The translations under genes were made by a program, and so were the position numbers. The notes beneath the pieces are model-generated. The model made no database searches. It had not been told where the DNA came from and saw nothing but the letters and a program-made list of their open reading frames with translations. From Streptomyces sp. TSRI0281 (lineage in GTDB: Bacteria; Actinomycetota; Actinomycetes; Streptomycetales; Streptomycetaceae), in NCBI RefSeq assembly GCF_001905125.1, contig NZ_LWLE01000005.1, positions 1 through 64,000 of the forward strand: a stretch of DNA of 64,000 nucleotides, given 5' to 3'. This document shows positions 7,795 to 15,055 of the stretch, in pieces; the stretch's first letter is position 1, and every line of letters starts with the position of its first letter.

Positions 7795-8637
7795 ATGAAG
7801 AACAATTCCGGCCACGACATGACCAGCCACAGCGGCCACGGCGGAGCCCGTCCCGGCGGGCTGTCGGTCTCCGAGAGCGGGTACACCCTCGACCTCGACT
7901 CGACGATCCTTTCCACCGGGGCGCAGACGGTCACCTTCCGGGTGATCGGTCCCGATGGACAGCCGGTGACCGAGTTCACGCCCGAGCACGAGAAGGAACT
8001 GCACTTCATCGCCGTCCGGCGCGACACGACGGGGTTCCAGCACGTGCACCCGGTGATGGACGAGAAGGGCACCTGGAGCATCGACGTGGCCCTGAAACCC
8101 GGAGACTGGAGGTTCTTCGCCGACGTCCACCCGGTCGGCCATGACGCGACCATGACGCTGGGGATCGACGCCTCGGTCGCCGGGCAGTACGAGCCGCAGC
8201 CGCTTTCCGAGGACACCCGCACCGCCCACGTAGCCGAGTACACCGTCACCCTCGACGGCGAACTCGCGCCCGGTGAGGCGAGCGACCTGACGCTCACCGT
8301 CAGCCGGAACGGGCAGCCCGTCACCGATCTGCAGCCCTACCTGGGCGCGTACGGGCATCTGGTGGCGCTGCGGGTCGGCGACCTCGGCTACCTCCACGTC
8401 CACCCGGAGGGCGAGCCCGGTGACGGCGCCACCGCGCCGGGGCCCGAGATCACCTTCATGGCCGCCGCGCCGTCGGGCGGCACCTACCGCCTCTACCTGG
8501 ACTTCCAGCACAACGACGTCGTCCGGACGGCCGAGTTCACGGTGCGGACCACCGCCACCGCCCCCCACTCGGACACGGCATCCCAGGCCGCACCCGAGCA
8601 CACGAGCCACCACCCCGGCGACCACGCACACCACTGA
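7795..8637 (+). CDS. His-rich beta-rich protein without signal peptide, paralogue of 3500-4447
   Basis: A 280-residue protein related to the exported protein at 3500-4447 along the whole body: shared landmarks are SESGYTLDL, EHEKELHFI, FQHVHP, DLQPYLGAYGHLVALR, YLHVHPEGEPGDG and a Tyr-Arg-Leu-Tyr-Leu-Asp-Phe strand. It differs at both ends. The N-terminus, MKNNSGHDMTSHSGHGG, has no hydrophobic signal, and the C-terminus is a His-rich tail (HTSHHPGDHAHH). An in-frame stop at 7690 and the absence of other in-frame starts rule out a hidden signal peptide. GGTGGAG lies 5 bases before the ATG. A cytosolic copper-buffering partner of the exported paralogue is a reasonable inference; no enzyme motif is visible. 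It is controlled by its own CsoR-type operator. Confidence 0.82.
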   Translation: MKNNSGHDMTSHSGHGGARPGGLSVSESGYTLDLDSTILSTGAQTVTFRVIGPDGQPVTEFTPEHEKELHFIAVRRDTTGFQHVHPVMDEKGTWSIDVALKPGDWRFFADVHPVGHDATMTLGIDASVAGQYEPQPLSEDTRTAHVAEYTVTLDGELAPGEASDLTLTVSRNGQPVTDLQPYLGAYGHLVALRVGDLGYLHVHPEGEPGDGATAPGPEITFMAAAPSGGTYRLYLDFQHNDVVRTAEFTVRTTATAPHSDTASQAAPEHTSHHPGDHAHH

Positions 8638-8684
8638 CCGCAGGAACGTCACTGACCAGCTGCCGCGACATACGACGCGGTCAA

Positions 8685-8710
8685 GGGGCGCTCGACTCGT
8701 CGAGCGCCCC
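8685..8710 (+). terminator. Hairpin after the His-rich gene
   Basis: GGGGCGCTCGA, loop CTCG, TCGAGCGCCCC: a perfect 11-bp stem 48 bp after the stop at 8637 and 38 bp before the next start. Confidence 0.75.
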
Positions 8711-8748
8711 GCCGCCCCCGCTCCATCCTCCACGTCGGAAGGACCGTC

Positions 8749-9279
8749 ATGCCCCGCCTGACCCGACTCACGCCCGATACAGCGGTCGGCGCCTCGCGCG
8801 ACCTCCTCGCAGAGCTGGCCTCACGCCACGGCCAGATCGGTGACATGGTCTCCACCATGGCGCACTCGCCCGCTGTTCTGGGCGGCTATCTACAGCTCAG
8901 CCGGGCCATGGGACGAGCCAAACTCGACCGCGAGATCAGCGAACGGATCTCGATCGCCATCCAGGTCCTTCAGGGCTGCGGGCTGTGTCTCGACGCGCAT
9001 GTCAGCGCTGCCCGCGCGATGGGAGTGGACGAGGAAGAGATCGAGCGTGCCCGAGCGGGCACCTCGGCCGATCCCGCGATCGCGGCGATCATCACCCTCG
9101 CCCTCCAGGTCTACCGCGAGCCGACGTCGATCACCGACGACCAGTTCATCGCGTTGCGCGCGCACGGCTACAGCGACCGCGCGATAGCCGACGTCGTCGG
9201 CGTCGTCGCACTCAACATCCTCACCGGCGCCTTCAACCTGCTCGCCGGCCTCACGCCGGAGAGCGGCACCGATGCGTAG
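8749..9279 (+). CDS. AhpD-like carboxymuconolactone decarboxylase family protein
   Basis: A 176-residue all-helical protein of the CMD/AhpD family. The redox motif C-G-L-C-x3-H (C77, C80, H84) is the AhpD-type CxxCxxxH site, which supports thiol-disulfide or peroxidase-partner chemistry rather than lactone decarboxylation. The preceding Glu-Arg-Ile-Ser pattern in REISERISIAIQ is also typical of the family. GGAAGGA precedes the ATG. Lying inside the copper island between a His-rich protein and an MFS exporter, it may help deal with the oxidative side effects of copper; that is inference. Hairpins on both sides suggest it is not simply co-transcribed at full strength with the genes around it. 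Confidence 0.85.
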   Translation: MPRLTRLTPDTAVGASRDLLAELASRHGQIGDMVSTMAHSPAVLGGYLQLSRAMGRAKLDREISERISIAIQVLQGCGLCLDAHVSAARAMGVDEEEIERARAGTSADPAIAAIITLALQVYREPTSITDDQFIALRAHGYSDRAIADVVGVVALNILTGAFNLLAGLTPESGTDA

Positions 9280-9301
9280 AGACATCCCGGCCTCCCTCTG
9301 T

Positions 9302-9333
9302 GGGGCACGGCCTCCGGCCCGAGACCGTGCCCC
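9302..9333 (+). terminator. Hairpin after the AhpD-like gene
   Basis: GGGGCACGG at 9302-9310 and CCGTGCCCC at 9325-9333 form a perfect 9-bp stem with a 14-base loop, between the stop at 9279 and the MFS start at 9361. Confidence 0.55.
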
Positions 9334-9360
9334 GCCGCATGGACATGGAAGGAACACGCC

Positions 9361-10635
9361 ATGCGCCTGTTCGCCATCCGCGACTACCGCCGTCTGTTCG
9401 GCGCCCAGATCATCGCCCTGCTCGGTACCGGGCTGACAACAGTGGCCCTCGGGCTGCTCGCCTACGACCTCGCCGGCCCGCGCGCCGGCGTGGTCCTCGG
9501 CACCGCGCTGACCATCAAGATGGTCATGTACGTGGTCATAGCTCCGCTCGCCGCCGCGTACGTCGACCGCTTCTCCAGAAGAACCCTCCTGGTCCTCCTC
9601 GACGTGATGCGCGCCGCAGTAGTCCTGGCGCTGCCGCTCGTCACCGAGGTCTGGCACATCTATGTACTGATCGGCCTGCTCCAAGCCGCGTCCGCGGCGT
9701 TCACCCCGACGTTCCAGGCCGTCATCCCCGACATCGTCACCGATGAGTCCGACTACACGCGTGCCCTGTCCGCCTCCCAGGTCGCCTCCACCATGGAAAG
9801 CCTGCTCAGCCCCGTACTGACTGCGGTCGCCCTGGCATTCATCAGCATCGACTGGCTGTTCCTGGGCACCTCCGCCGGATTCCTCCTCTCCGGCCTGCTC
9901 GTCCTGTCGACGCGCATCCCCGACGCCCGCCCCAGTGCCCACACCAAGGCATGGGACAAGGCGGCGGCGGGGATCAGGACATTCCTCAGGACTCCGCGGC
10001 TGCGCGGCGTCCTGGCGCTCAATCTCGTGGTCGCGGCAGCGGGATCGATCGTCGTCGTCAACACCGTCAATTACGTCCGTGACGAACTCGGCGGCTCGCA
10101 GTCGGACGTCTCATGGATGCTCGCCGCCTCCGGCGGCGGAACCCTCCTGGCCGCCCTCTCGCTGCCCCCCATACTCGACCGGATCACCGCCCGCACCGTG
10201 ATGGTGACCGGCGCCGGAGTCCTCGTCGGCGGCACGATCGCCGCGGTGGCTCTCATCGCGGCCGGCCTGACCACATGGACCGGTACGGCGATCGTCTGGA
10301 CCGTGATCGGCATCGGCATGGCGCTGATCATCACACCGACCGGCAACGTCCTGCGCGCCTCCGTCGCGCCGAACGCGATCCCCGAGGCCTTCGCAGCCCA
10401 GTTCTCCCTGTCGCATCTTGCCTGGCTGATCACCTACCCCATCGCGGGAGGGCTCGGTACGAACGCGGGCTTCGCTCTCGCCTGGTCCGTCCTCGCGGTC
10501 CTCGCCGGGGCGGGCGCCATCGGCGCTCTCCTCCTGTGGCCGCGCCACGACAGCCGAGGAGCCGTGACCCGACCCGCGACGCTCGTCCGGCCCGCGCGCC
10601 GGACGGACAGGTCCACCCTGTCCAAGGCCGCGTAG
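9361..10635 (+). CDS. MFS transporter (MFS_3/EntS-like)
   Basis: A 424-residue, 12-helix membrane transporter. The N-terminus FAIRDYRRLFGAQIIALLGTG is typical of MFS_3 exporters (siderophore or drug efflux type), and the loop between helices 2 and 3 has DRFSRRTLLVLLD, the family's A-motif region. GGAAGGA lies upstream of the ATG. It follows the AhpD-like gene by 81 bp within the copper island and ends at a large hairpin. The substrate is unknown; efflux of a copper-binding metabolite or drug would fit the neighbourhood but nothing in the sequence proves it. Confidence 0.85.
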   Translation: MRLFAIRDYRRLFGAQIIALLGTGLTTVALGLLAYDLAGPRAGVVLGTALTIKMVMYVVIAPLAAAYVDRFSRRTLLVLLDVMRAAVVLALPLVTEVWHIYVLIGLLQAASAAFTPTFQAVIPDIVTDESDYTRALSASQVASTMESLLSPVLTAVALAFISIDWLFLGTSAGFLLSGLLVLSTRIPDARPSAHTKAWDKAAAGIRTFLRTPRLRGVLALNLVVAAAGSIVVVNTVNYVRDELGGSQSDVSWMLAASGGGTLLAALSLPPILDRITARTVMVTGAGVLVGGTIAAVALIAAGLTTWTGTAIVWTVIGIGMALIITPTGNVLRASVAPNAIPEAFAAQFSLSHLAWLITYPIAGGLGTNAGFALAWSVLAVLAGAGAIGALLLWPRHDSRGAVTRPATLVRPARRTDRSTLSKAA

Positions 10636-10686
10636 AACGCTCCGACCGTCTACGCCGCACCCGCACACGCTCCTGGTCAGGCGCAT

Positions 10687-10740
10687 GAGAAGGCCGTAAC
10701 CGCCGTCCCGCTCCGCGCGGGCGGCGGTCACGGCCTTCTC
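10687..10740. terminator. Large hairpin between two convergent MFS genes
   Basis: GAGAAGGCCGT at 10687 pairs with the run ending at 10740 (ACGGCCTTCTC), and an inner ACCGCCG/CGGCGGT pair extends the stem. It lies between the plus-strand MFS stop at 10635 and the minus-strand MFS stop at 10947 and can end both transcripts. The rest of 10636-10946 holds nothing else that I recognise. Confidence 0.8.
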
Positions 10741-10946
10741 GTACGGGACCGAACGGAGCGTCAGGGAAGCGGTTTCCGGGAAGCCGTGTCCGGCGAGCCG
10801 CTACCGGAGGACGGACGGCACGCTCAGCGTCGCGAGCCGGGCACCGGGAGCGGTCCCGATCGCCCGTAGCGCGGATAGTGGGCCACGGAACCTCAAACTC
10901 CCGGCAGAGTCGCCCAGTTGCAGCGAGCACCCGGAGGGAAGGCGTC

Positions 10947-12170
10947 TCAGGGCTGCCGTGCGGCCGCCGGCTCCCTGGCCGGCTCATCGGAGCGCAGGCG
11001 GAGCCGGGCGATCGTGGCCACGACGCCGAGAACGGCGATGGCGACGCCGAGAACCGCCATGGCGCCCTGCACCGTCAGGACGGGAACGAGAAGTCCGGCG
11101 ACGATGGTGGGCACTCCGAGCGCGAGGTAGGAGATGCTGTAGATCACCCCCATGATGGCCGCCCGCTCGGCGGGAACGGTGTACGGCATGAGTGTGCGCA
11201 GCGCCCCCATGAACGAGGTGCCGAAGCCGGAACCGACGATGACCACGGTCGCGAGATACGCGGGGAACGAGTGGGCCGCGAGTGCGGCCAGGCTCAGCAC
11301 CGTACCGATGGCCAGCGCGGACGTTCCGTAGACGGTGATGGCACGCGAGGAGCGGCGGGAGACGAGCCTGGAGGCGAGGATGCCGGAGACGGCCAACGTG
11401 AGCATGACGGTGCCCGCCTGCGTGTGCGTGACGGCGCCGAACTCGCTCTTGACGAGCCCGGCACCCAGCGCGAGAAACAGTCCGTTGGTCGCCGAGCCCG
11501 CGACGATGGCAGGCGCGGCCACGAGGAGCACGCCGCGAAGACGGGGCGAGGCACGGAACCGCGGACGCACCGGTCCGGCGGAGGCGGGCGTCTTCCCCGC
11601 GCTCTCCGGAACGAGCCACACGAGCACGGCGGTCAGGGCGGACAGGCCGGTCAGCGTTCCGAACACCGCCCCCGCAGGGTTCGCCGTGACGTCGAGGAGG
11701 AGCGCCGCCGTCATGGCACCGGTTCCGAGGCCCATCATGGGGGCGATGGTGTTCCACAACGCGGCACGTCCCGGCCGGTGCGGTGGTTCGAAGTCGACCG
11801 TGACCGCCGAGAGAGCGGGTATGAGCAGGCCTGCGGCAACACCTTGGAGTGAGCGGGCGACCAGCAGCAGGCCGAGGCTTTCCGAACGCCAGAAGAGGAC
11901 CAGGCTCGCCGCGAGCAGCAGAGCGCCGACGGTGACGACGGGGCGCCGCCCCTTGGTGTCGGACAGCGGCCCCAGGAACAGCAGTGTCGCGAGCATGGTG
12001 AAGGCGTAGACCGCGAACACCGCGGTCGTCGCGACCGGGGGCAGGGCCAGTTGTTCAGCCAGCTGGGGGTAGAAGAGGGACGGTGCGCTGGCAGAAGCCA
12101 TCGTCAGGATGGTCCCGCCGATGGCGAGGCCGAACCCCCGACGGGCTGCGGTGCGGGCATGTGTGGGCAT
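10947..12170 (-). CDS. MFS transporter (DHA1-like drug exporter)
   Basis: A 407-residue, 12-helix transporter. The loop motif GPLSDTKGRRPVV between helices 2 and 3 is the MFS A-motif, and LLVARSLQGVAAGLLIPA carries the helix-4 pattern of drug/H+ antiporters. The start at 12170 (MPTHARTAARRGFGL) is preferred over longer frames because it leaves a normal short cytoplasmic tail; GGGGAG lies about 11 bases upstream. It faces away from the PadR operon. A CsoR-like palindrome lies about 310 bp upstream of the start, further than for the other copper genes, so copper control is possible but not certain. Substrate unknown. Confidence 0.83.
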   Translation of the reverse strand: MPTHARTAARRGFGLAIGGTILTMASASAPSLFYPQLAEQLALPPVATTAVFAVYAFTMLATLLFLGPLSDTKGRRPVVTVGALLLAASLVLFWRSESLGLLLVARSLQGVAAGLLIPALSAVTVDFEPPHRPGRAALWNTIAPMMGLGTGAMTAALLLDVTANPAGAVFGTLTGLSALTAVLVWLVPESAGKTPASAGPVRPRFRASPRLRGVLLVAAPAIVAGSATNGLFLALGAGLVKSEFGAVTHTQAGTVMLTLAVSGILASRLVSRRSSRAITVYGTSALAIGTVLSLAALAAHSFPAYLATVVIVGSGFGTSFMGALRTLMPYTVPAERAAIMGVIYSISYLALGVPTIVAGLLVPVLTVQGAMAVLGVAIAVLGVVATIARLRLRSDEPAREPAAARQP

Positions 12171-12478
12171 GGAAGGCGTTCTCCCCGGGGATTGGTCGGG
12201 CGCGGGGCCCGCCCACCGGATGGGTTCGGACCGCTGTCCGGCCTGTGCCGAACGAGCGGTGGCGACGGTGCGCACTGCGGCTTTCCGTCGGCTGCGGAGC
12301 GTGGCTGTCCACCGGCCGATGCCGTCGAAGGACCGAAGGGATCATCGACCGCAACCGCACCGGTTTTGGCATGGCACCGCCTGCCGAACTCACCGATGGC
12401 GTGTCCGGTCAGGCGGTGCGGCGTGGCCTCTTCTCCTGGTCAGCCATTCGATCACCGGTTTCCGACAACACCCTCAGC

Positions 12479-12495
12479 ATACCCCCCTAGGGTAT
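12479..12495. promoter_or_regulatory. Isolated CsoR-like operator
   Basis: ATACCCCCCTAGGGTAT, clearly of the same pattern as the copZ operators. It lies 308 bp upstream of the MFS start at 12170 (minus) and about 195 bp upstream of the PadR start at 12691 (plus). No gene of its own is visible. It could control a long-leader transcript of the MFS gene or be what remains of a lost copper gene. Confidence 0.65.
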
Positions 12496-12627
12496 TTTTC
12501 GGCATCGCCATCGCGGCCCCCGAAGAGTGCCGGACGCGTGACGAACCGGCCGCCGCCCGCCCGGGTCACGCACCGCTCGTATCGCTTCCATGGCCCCACG
12601 CTCACCGCCCACCGGACTACTCCGTGA

Positions 12628-12662
12628 TACCGTGTAGCGGTACTCGGTATTACGCAGTACCG
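12628..12662. promoter_or_regulatory. Tandem inverted-repeat operator upstream of padR-type gene
   Basis: Two back-to-back inverted repeats: TACCG-N5-CGGTA at 12628-12642 and CGGTA-N8-TACCG at 12645-12662. They end 28 bp before the PadR ATG and probably overlap its promoter, as expected for an autoregulated PadR protein. Confidence 0.65.
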
Positions 12663-12690
12663 GGAAGGCGGATCGAGGAGGGGAGCCGCG

Positions 12691-13017
12691 ATGGACGACC
12701 TGACGGAGATGCTGAAGGGCACGCTTGAGGGCGGCGTGCTCGAAATCGTCGGCAGCGAGGAGACCTACGGGTACGCCATCACGCGTCGGCTGAATGAACT
12801 CGGCTTCGCCGACGTCATCGAGGGGACGGTCTACACCATCTTGCTGCGATTGGAGAAGAACGGACTCGTTCAGGTGACGAAACGACCGTCCGGGGTGGGC
12901 CCGCCGCGCAAGTTCTATGCGCTCAACGACGCGGGGCGCGAAGAGCTCGGGAAGTTCTGGGCGAAGTGGGAGTACCTCTCATCACGAATCGACAAGCTCA
13001 AGGAGGGCGGGCGATGA
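12691..13017 (+). CDS. PadR-family transcriptional regulator
   Basis: A 108-residue winged-helix regulator. The N-terminal part, LKGTLEGGVLEIVGSEETYGYAI, followed by a second helix pair and wing ending FYALNDAGREEL, is the PadR signature. The protein is of the short (subfamily 2-like) type with a single C-terminal dimer helix. GAGGAGGGG precedes the ATG. Its stop overlaps the start of the first DUF1048 gene (ATGA), so the three genes at 12691-13698 form one operon. PadR-DUF1048 pairs recur in Actinobacteria and Firmicutes; the inducer is unknown. The double inverted repeat upstream suggests autoregulation. Confidence 0.92.
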   Translation: MDDLTEMLKGTLEGGVLEIVGSEETYGYAITRRLNELGFADVIEGTVYTILLRLEKNGLVQVTKRPSGVGPPRKFYALNDAGREELGKFWAKWEYLSSRIDKLKEGGR

Positions 13018-13370
13018 ATTTCTGGGAGACGGTTACCGGCAGCGACCTCACCAGGGAATGGACGGCGTACGAAGCCCGGTCCGAGGCATTGCCGGCCGAC
13101 TACCGGGCGGCATGGGAACAGATCAAGTGTCACCTCTCCCCCTATTCGGGCTTCACGGGCCGCAACCTGATGCCGATCCTCGACGGCGCCCTGGGACTGC
13201 TCGAAGAAACGGCGGCAGATGGGCAGAGCGTTCACGAGGTGCTGGGCGACGACATCAAGGGCTTCTGCGCGGCGCTGGCCGGCGGAGAAGGGGCTCGGAA
13301 CTATCGCGACCGGTGGCGCGAGCAGTTGAACCGGAACGTCGCCAGAAAACTGGGCCGGCTAGGAGGCTGA
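13014..13370 (+). CDS. DUF1048 family protein, first copy
   Basis: A 118-residue soluble helical protein of the DUF1048 family. Family features are the N-terminal ALPADYRAAWEQIKCHL, a middle segment LDGALGLLEETAADGQSVHEVLG and the DIKGFCAAL stretch near the C-terminus. The ATG at 13014 overlaps the PadR stop and has AAGGAGGGCGG upstream, so translation is coupled. It is followed one base later by a second, diverged DUF1048 gene. Function is unknown; constant linkage to PadR regulators suggests a stress or membrane-related role. Confidence 0.88.
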   Translation: MNFWETVTGSDLTREWTAYEARSEALPADYRAAWEQIKCHLSPYSGFTGRNLMPILDGALGLLEETAADGQSVHEVLGDDIKGFCAALAGGEGARNYRDRWREQLNRNVARKLGRLGG

Positions 13371-13371
13371 C

Positions 13372-13698
13372 ATGGGCATCCAGGACATCGTCGAGGGCAA
13401 GAAGCAGTGGCGAGCGCACATGGCGCGCATCAAGGCGCTCCCACCGGATTATCGAATCGTCTACAAGGAGATTCAGAAGTACTACTTCAAGGTCGGACCG
13501 ATCGACCTGCCTGACGGGGCCCTGCTCTCGGAGATTGCCGATTTCTTCGAGGAGGGCGTCGCGTCCGGCAAGGGAGTACTGGAACTCATCGGCAACGACG
13601 TCGCCGCCTTCTGCGACGACCTGGTCAAGGACTCGCGCACCTACGCGGACATCTATCAGGAGTCCATCAGCGGAAAGCCCGGCACGGCCGAGACGTAG
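13372..13698 (+). CDS. DUF1048 family protein, second copy
   Basis: A 108-residue helical protein with the same plan as the gene just upstream: ALPPDYRIVYKEIQKYY, LPDGALLSEIADFFEEGVASGKGVLELIGNDV and FCDDLVKDSRTY. It starts one base after the previous stop, with GGAGG just before it inside the upstream gene. The two copies are clearly related but well diverged, so they are likely partners (for example a heterodimer) rather than a recent duplication. No catalytic motif is visible. It ends the PadR operon. Confidence 0.88.
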   Translation: MGIQDIVEGKKQWRAHMARIKALPPDYRIVYKEIQKYYFKVGPIDLPDGALLSEIADFFEEGVASGKGVLELIGNDVAAFCDDLVKDSRTYADIYQESISGKPGTAET

Positions 13699-13717
13699 AA
13701 CCGACCGGCGGGATGGA

Positions 13718-13972
13718 TCACCTGAGGCGGCGTGTGGTGGGAGGGCCGTCCCAGCGACAGCGGCAGGCAGCTCGGCGGAGCAGCGTGCGGAGCATGACGA
13801 GTACGGCGGCGAGGTTGACGTGGAAGTCCACGACCTCGCCGCTCCTCTCAGCGAGCGGCGAGGCGCAGCGCAGCGCACGGGACTTGGCACTGTCGCAGCC
13901 GCGGCCGAGGTTGACGTTGACGGTTTCCGGCATCGCGCCGATCTGCTCCTTCGCCGCGTCCAGGGTGGGCCG
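13718..13972 (-). pseudogene. IS5-family transposase, C-terminal remnant
   Basis: On the minus strand the reading RPTLDAAKEQIGAMPETV continues into NLGRGCDS and ends VDFHVNLAAVLVMLRTLLRR then RWDGPPTTRRLR and a stop. This is the C-terminal third of IS5-type transposases, whose tails typically read YRWDTRPTTRRLK. The catalytic Asp block (normally DRGYDS) is present as GRGCDS, but the region carrying the catalytic Glu is deleted, so the copy is dead. With the IS630 remnant at the window start it flanks the copper island. Confidence 0.65.
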
Positions 13973-13982
13973 CTACGGTGCC

Positions 13983-14543
13983 CTACCTGAGCAGTTCCTC
14001 AGCGGGAGCGAACGCCACTTCGGACGCCGGCAGCACCCGGATGCTCCGCCCGGGGAAGCCGATGTTCCGGAAGATCTCGTTGTGATGCGCGATCGACTGC
14101 CGCGGCGAGGCGTACTCGCCGCTGTCGAGCCGGACGGACGTGGTGTGCCCGTCGGCGACCAACACGAGGTCGTACCGTTGGCTCAGCGCCTGCCGCGCCG
14201 TGGTGTCCACACAGATCTCGGTCGCGAACCCGGTGACGACCACCTCGGTGACTCCCAGCGCCTTCAGGACCTTGTCGAGGTCGGTGTCCAGAAAGCTGTC
14301 CGGGCTGCTCTTGTGGACGACCGTCTCGTCGGCAGCGGGCGCGAGTTCGGGCACGATCCGCCAGCCCTCGGTCCCGGCTTCCATCCCGGAGCCCCGGTCC
14401 TGAATCGTTATCACCGGTACGCCGACGGCCTTGGCCCGTTCGCGCAATCCGGCGATCACGGCGACGGTCTCGGCGGCCCGGTAGGCGATGGCCACCGGGT
14501 CGTTCTGCATGTCGATGACGAGGAGTGCGGAAGCGTGTGACAT
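13983..14543 (-). CDS. Isochorismatase-like cysteine hydrolase
   Basis: A 186-residue Rossmann-like hydrolase of the isochorismatase/nicotinamidase superfamily. The catalytic triad is visible: D11 in LLVIDMQND, K78 in VVHKSSPDSF and C111 in TEICVDTT, preceded by the usual cis-peptide region GFATEI. Metal ligands of true nicotinamidases are not obvious, so it is more likely an amide or ester hydrolase of unknown substrate. The start at 14543 gives the family's normal N-terminus; upstream residues in the longer frame are not family-like. It reads toward the IS5 remnant. Confidence 0.85.
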   Translation of the reverse strand: MSHASALLVIDMQNDPVAIAYRAAETVAVIAGLRERAKAVGVPVITIQDRGSGMEAGTEGWRIVPELAPAADETVVHKSSPDSFLDTDLDKVLKALGVTEVVVTGFATEICVDTTARQALSQRYDLVLVADGHTTSVRLDSGEYASPRQSIAHHNEIFRNIGFPGRSIRVLPASEVAFAPAEELLR

Positions 14544-14581
14544 GGGCTCACGGTAGCGGCCCCCTCGGGGCAGCGACGTGA

Positions 14582-14731
14582 TCACGAGGAATGCTGCCCG
14601 CCACGACATCCGCGCTTCGCTGCGATCTCCTGTGTCAACGCCTCCGGACCAGTGAGCTCATGGATTTCACCACCTCCGAGCGGGCCCGTCAGCAGCACGG
14701 CGGCACGGTCAGCAATGTCTTGGGCACCGTG
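14582..14731 (-). pseudogene. NmrA-like NAD(P)-binding protein remnant
   Basis: Fifty codons on the minus strand read HGAQDIADRAAVLLTGP and then GGGEIHELTGPEALTQEIAA before meeting a stop. This matches the segment of NmrA-like SDR proteins that follows the substrate pocket (DIADVAA...YELTGPEALT). The N-terminal nucleotide-binding half and the C-terminus are missing. No start codon or RBS goes with it. Confidence 0.5.
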
Positions 14732-15055
14732 AACCGGACCGGGCGCGAGCCCTGCCCGTGCGTACGGAGCGAGGCCGCGGCCGAAGCGGTAGCGGATGCC
14801 CCGACTTCGTCCAGCAGACCCGTGCCGGGTGCGAGCGTGTCTCCTGCGGTGACCAGCGCGGCACCGCTGCCGCCGCTACGTCAGGCTGCCTGCGGCCGGG
14901 GACGACCGCGGGTTCGCCGCCGCATCGCTCGATGCCCTGCGGGCGGGGCGACCTGATCAACCGGTTCGACGTCACTGGCGATGACCCCGACCGCGCGCTC
15001 CCGACACGGGTCCGCCACCCCTCGGAGAGGCGGATCTCGGATCAAGCAGGGTCAG
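14732..15055. other. 324-bp stretch with no recognisable gene
   Basis: Several short frames exist on both strands but all are Arg/Pro/Ser-rich and lack RBSs. It may include further decayed sequence from the NmrA-like remnant, but nothing could be aligned from memory. Confidence 0.5.

Noticed and set aside
7362-8144. Full 260-codon frame starting at the RBS-led ATG
   Set aside because: It runs across the CsoR operator and into the next gene in the wrong frame; at most the first 40 codons could be coding.
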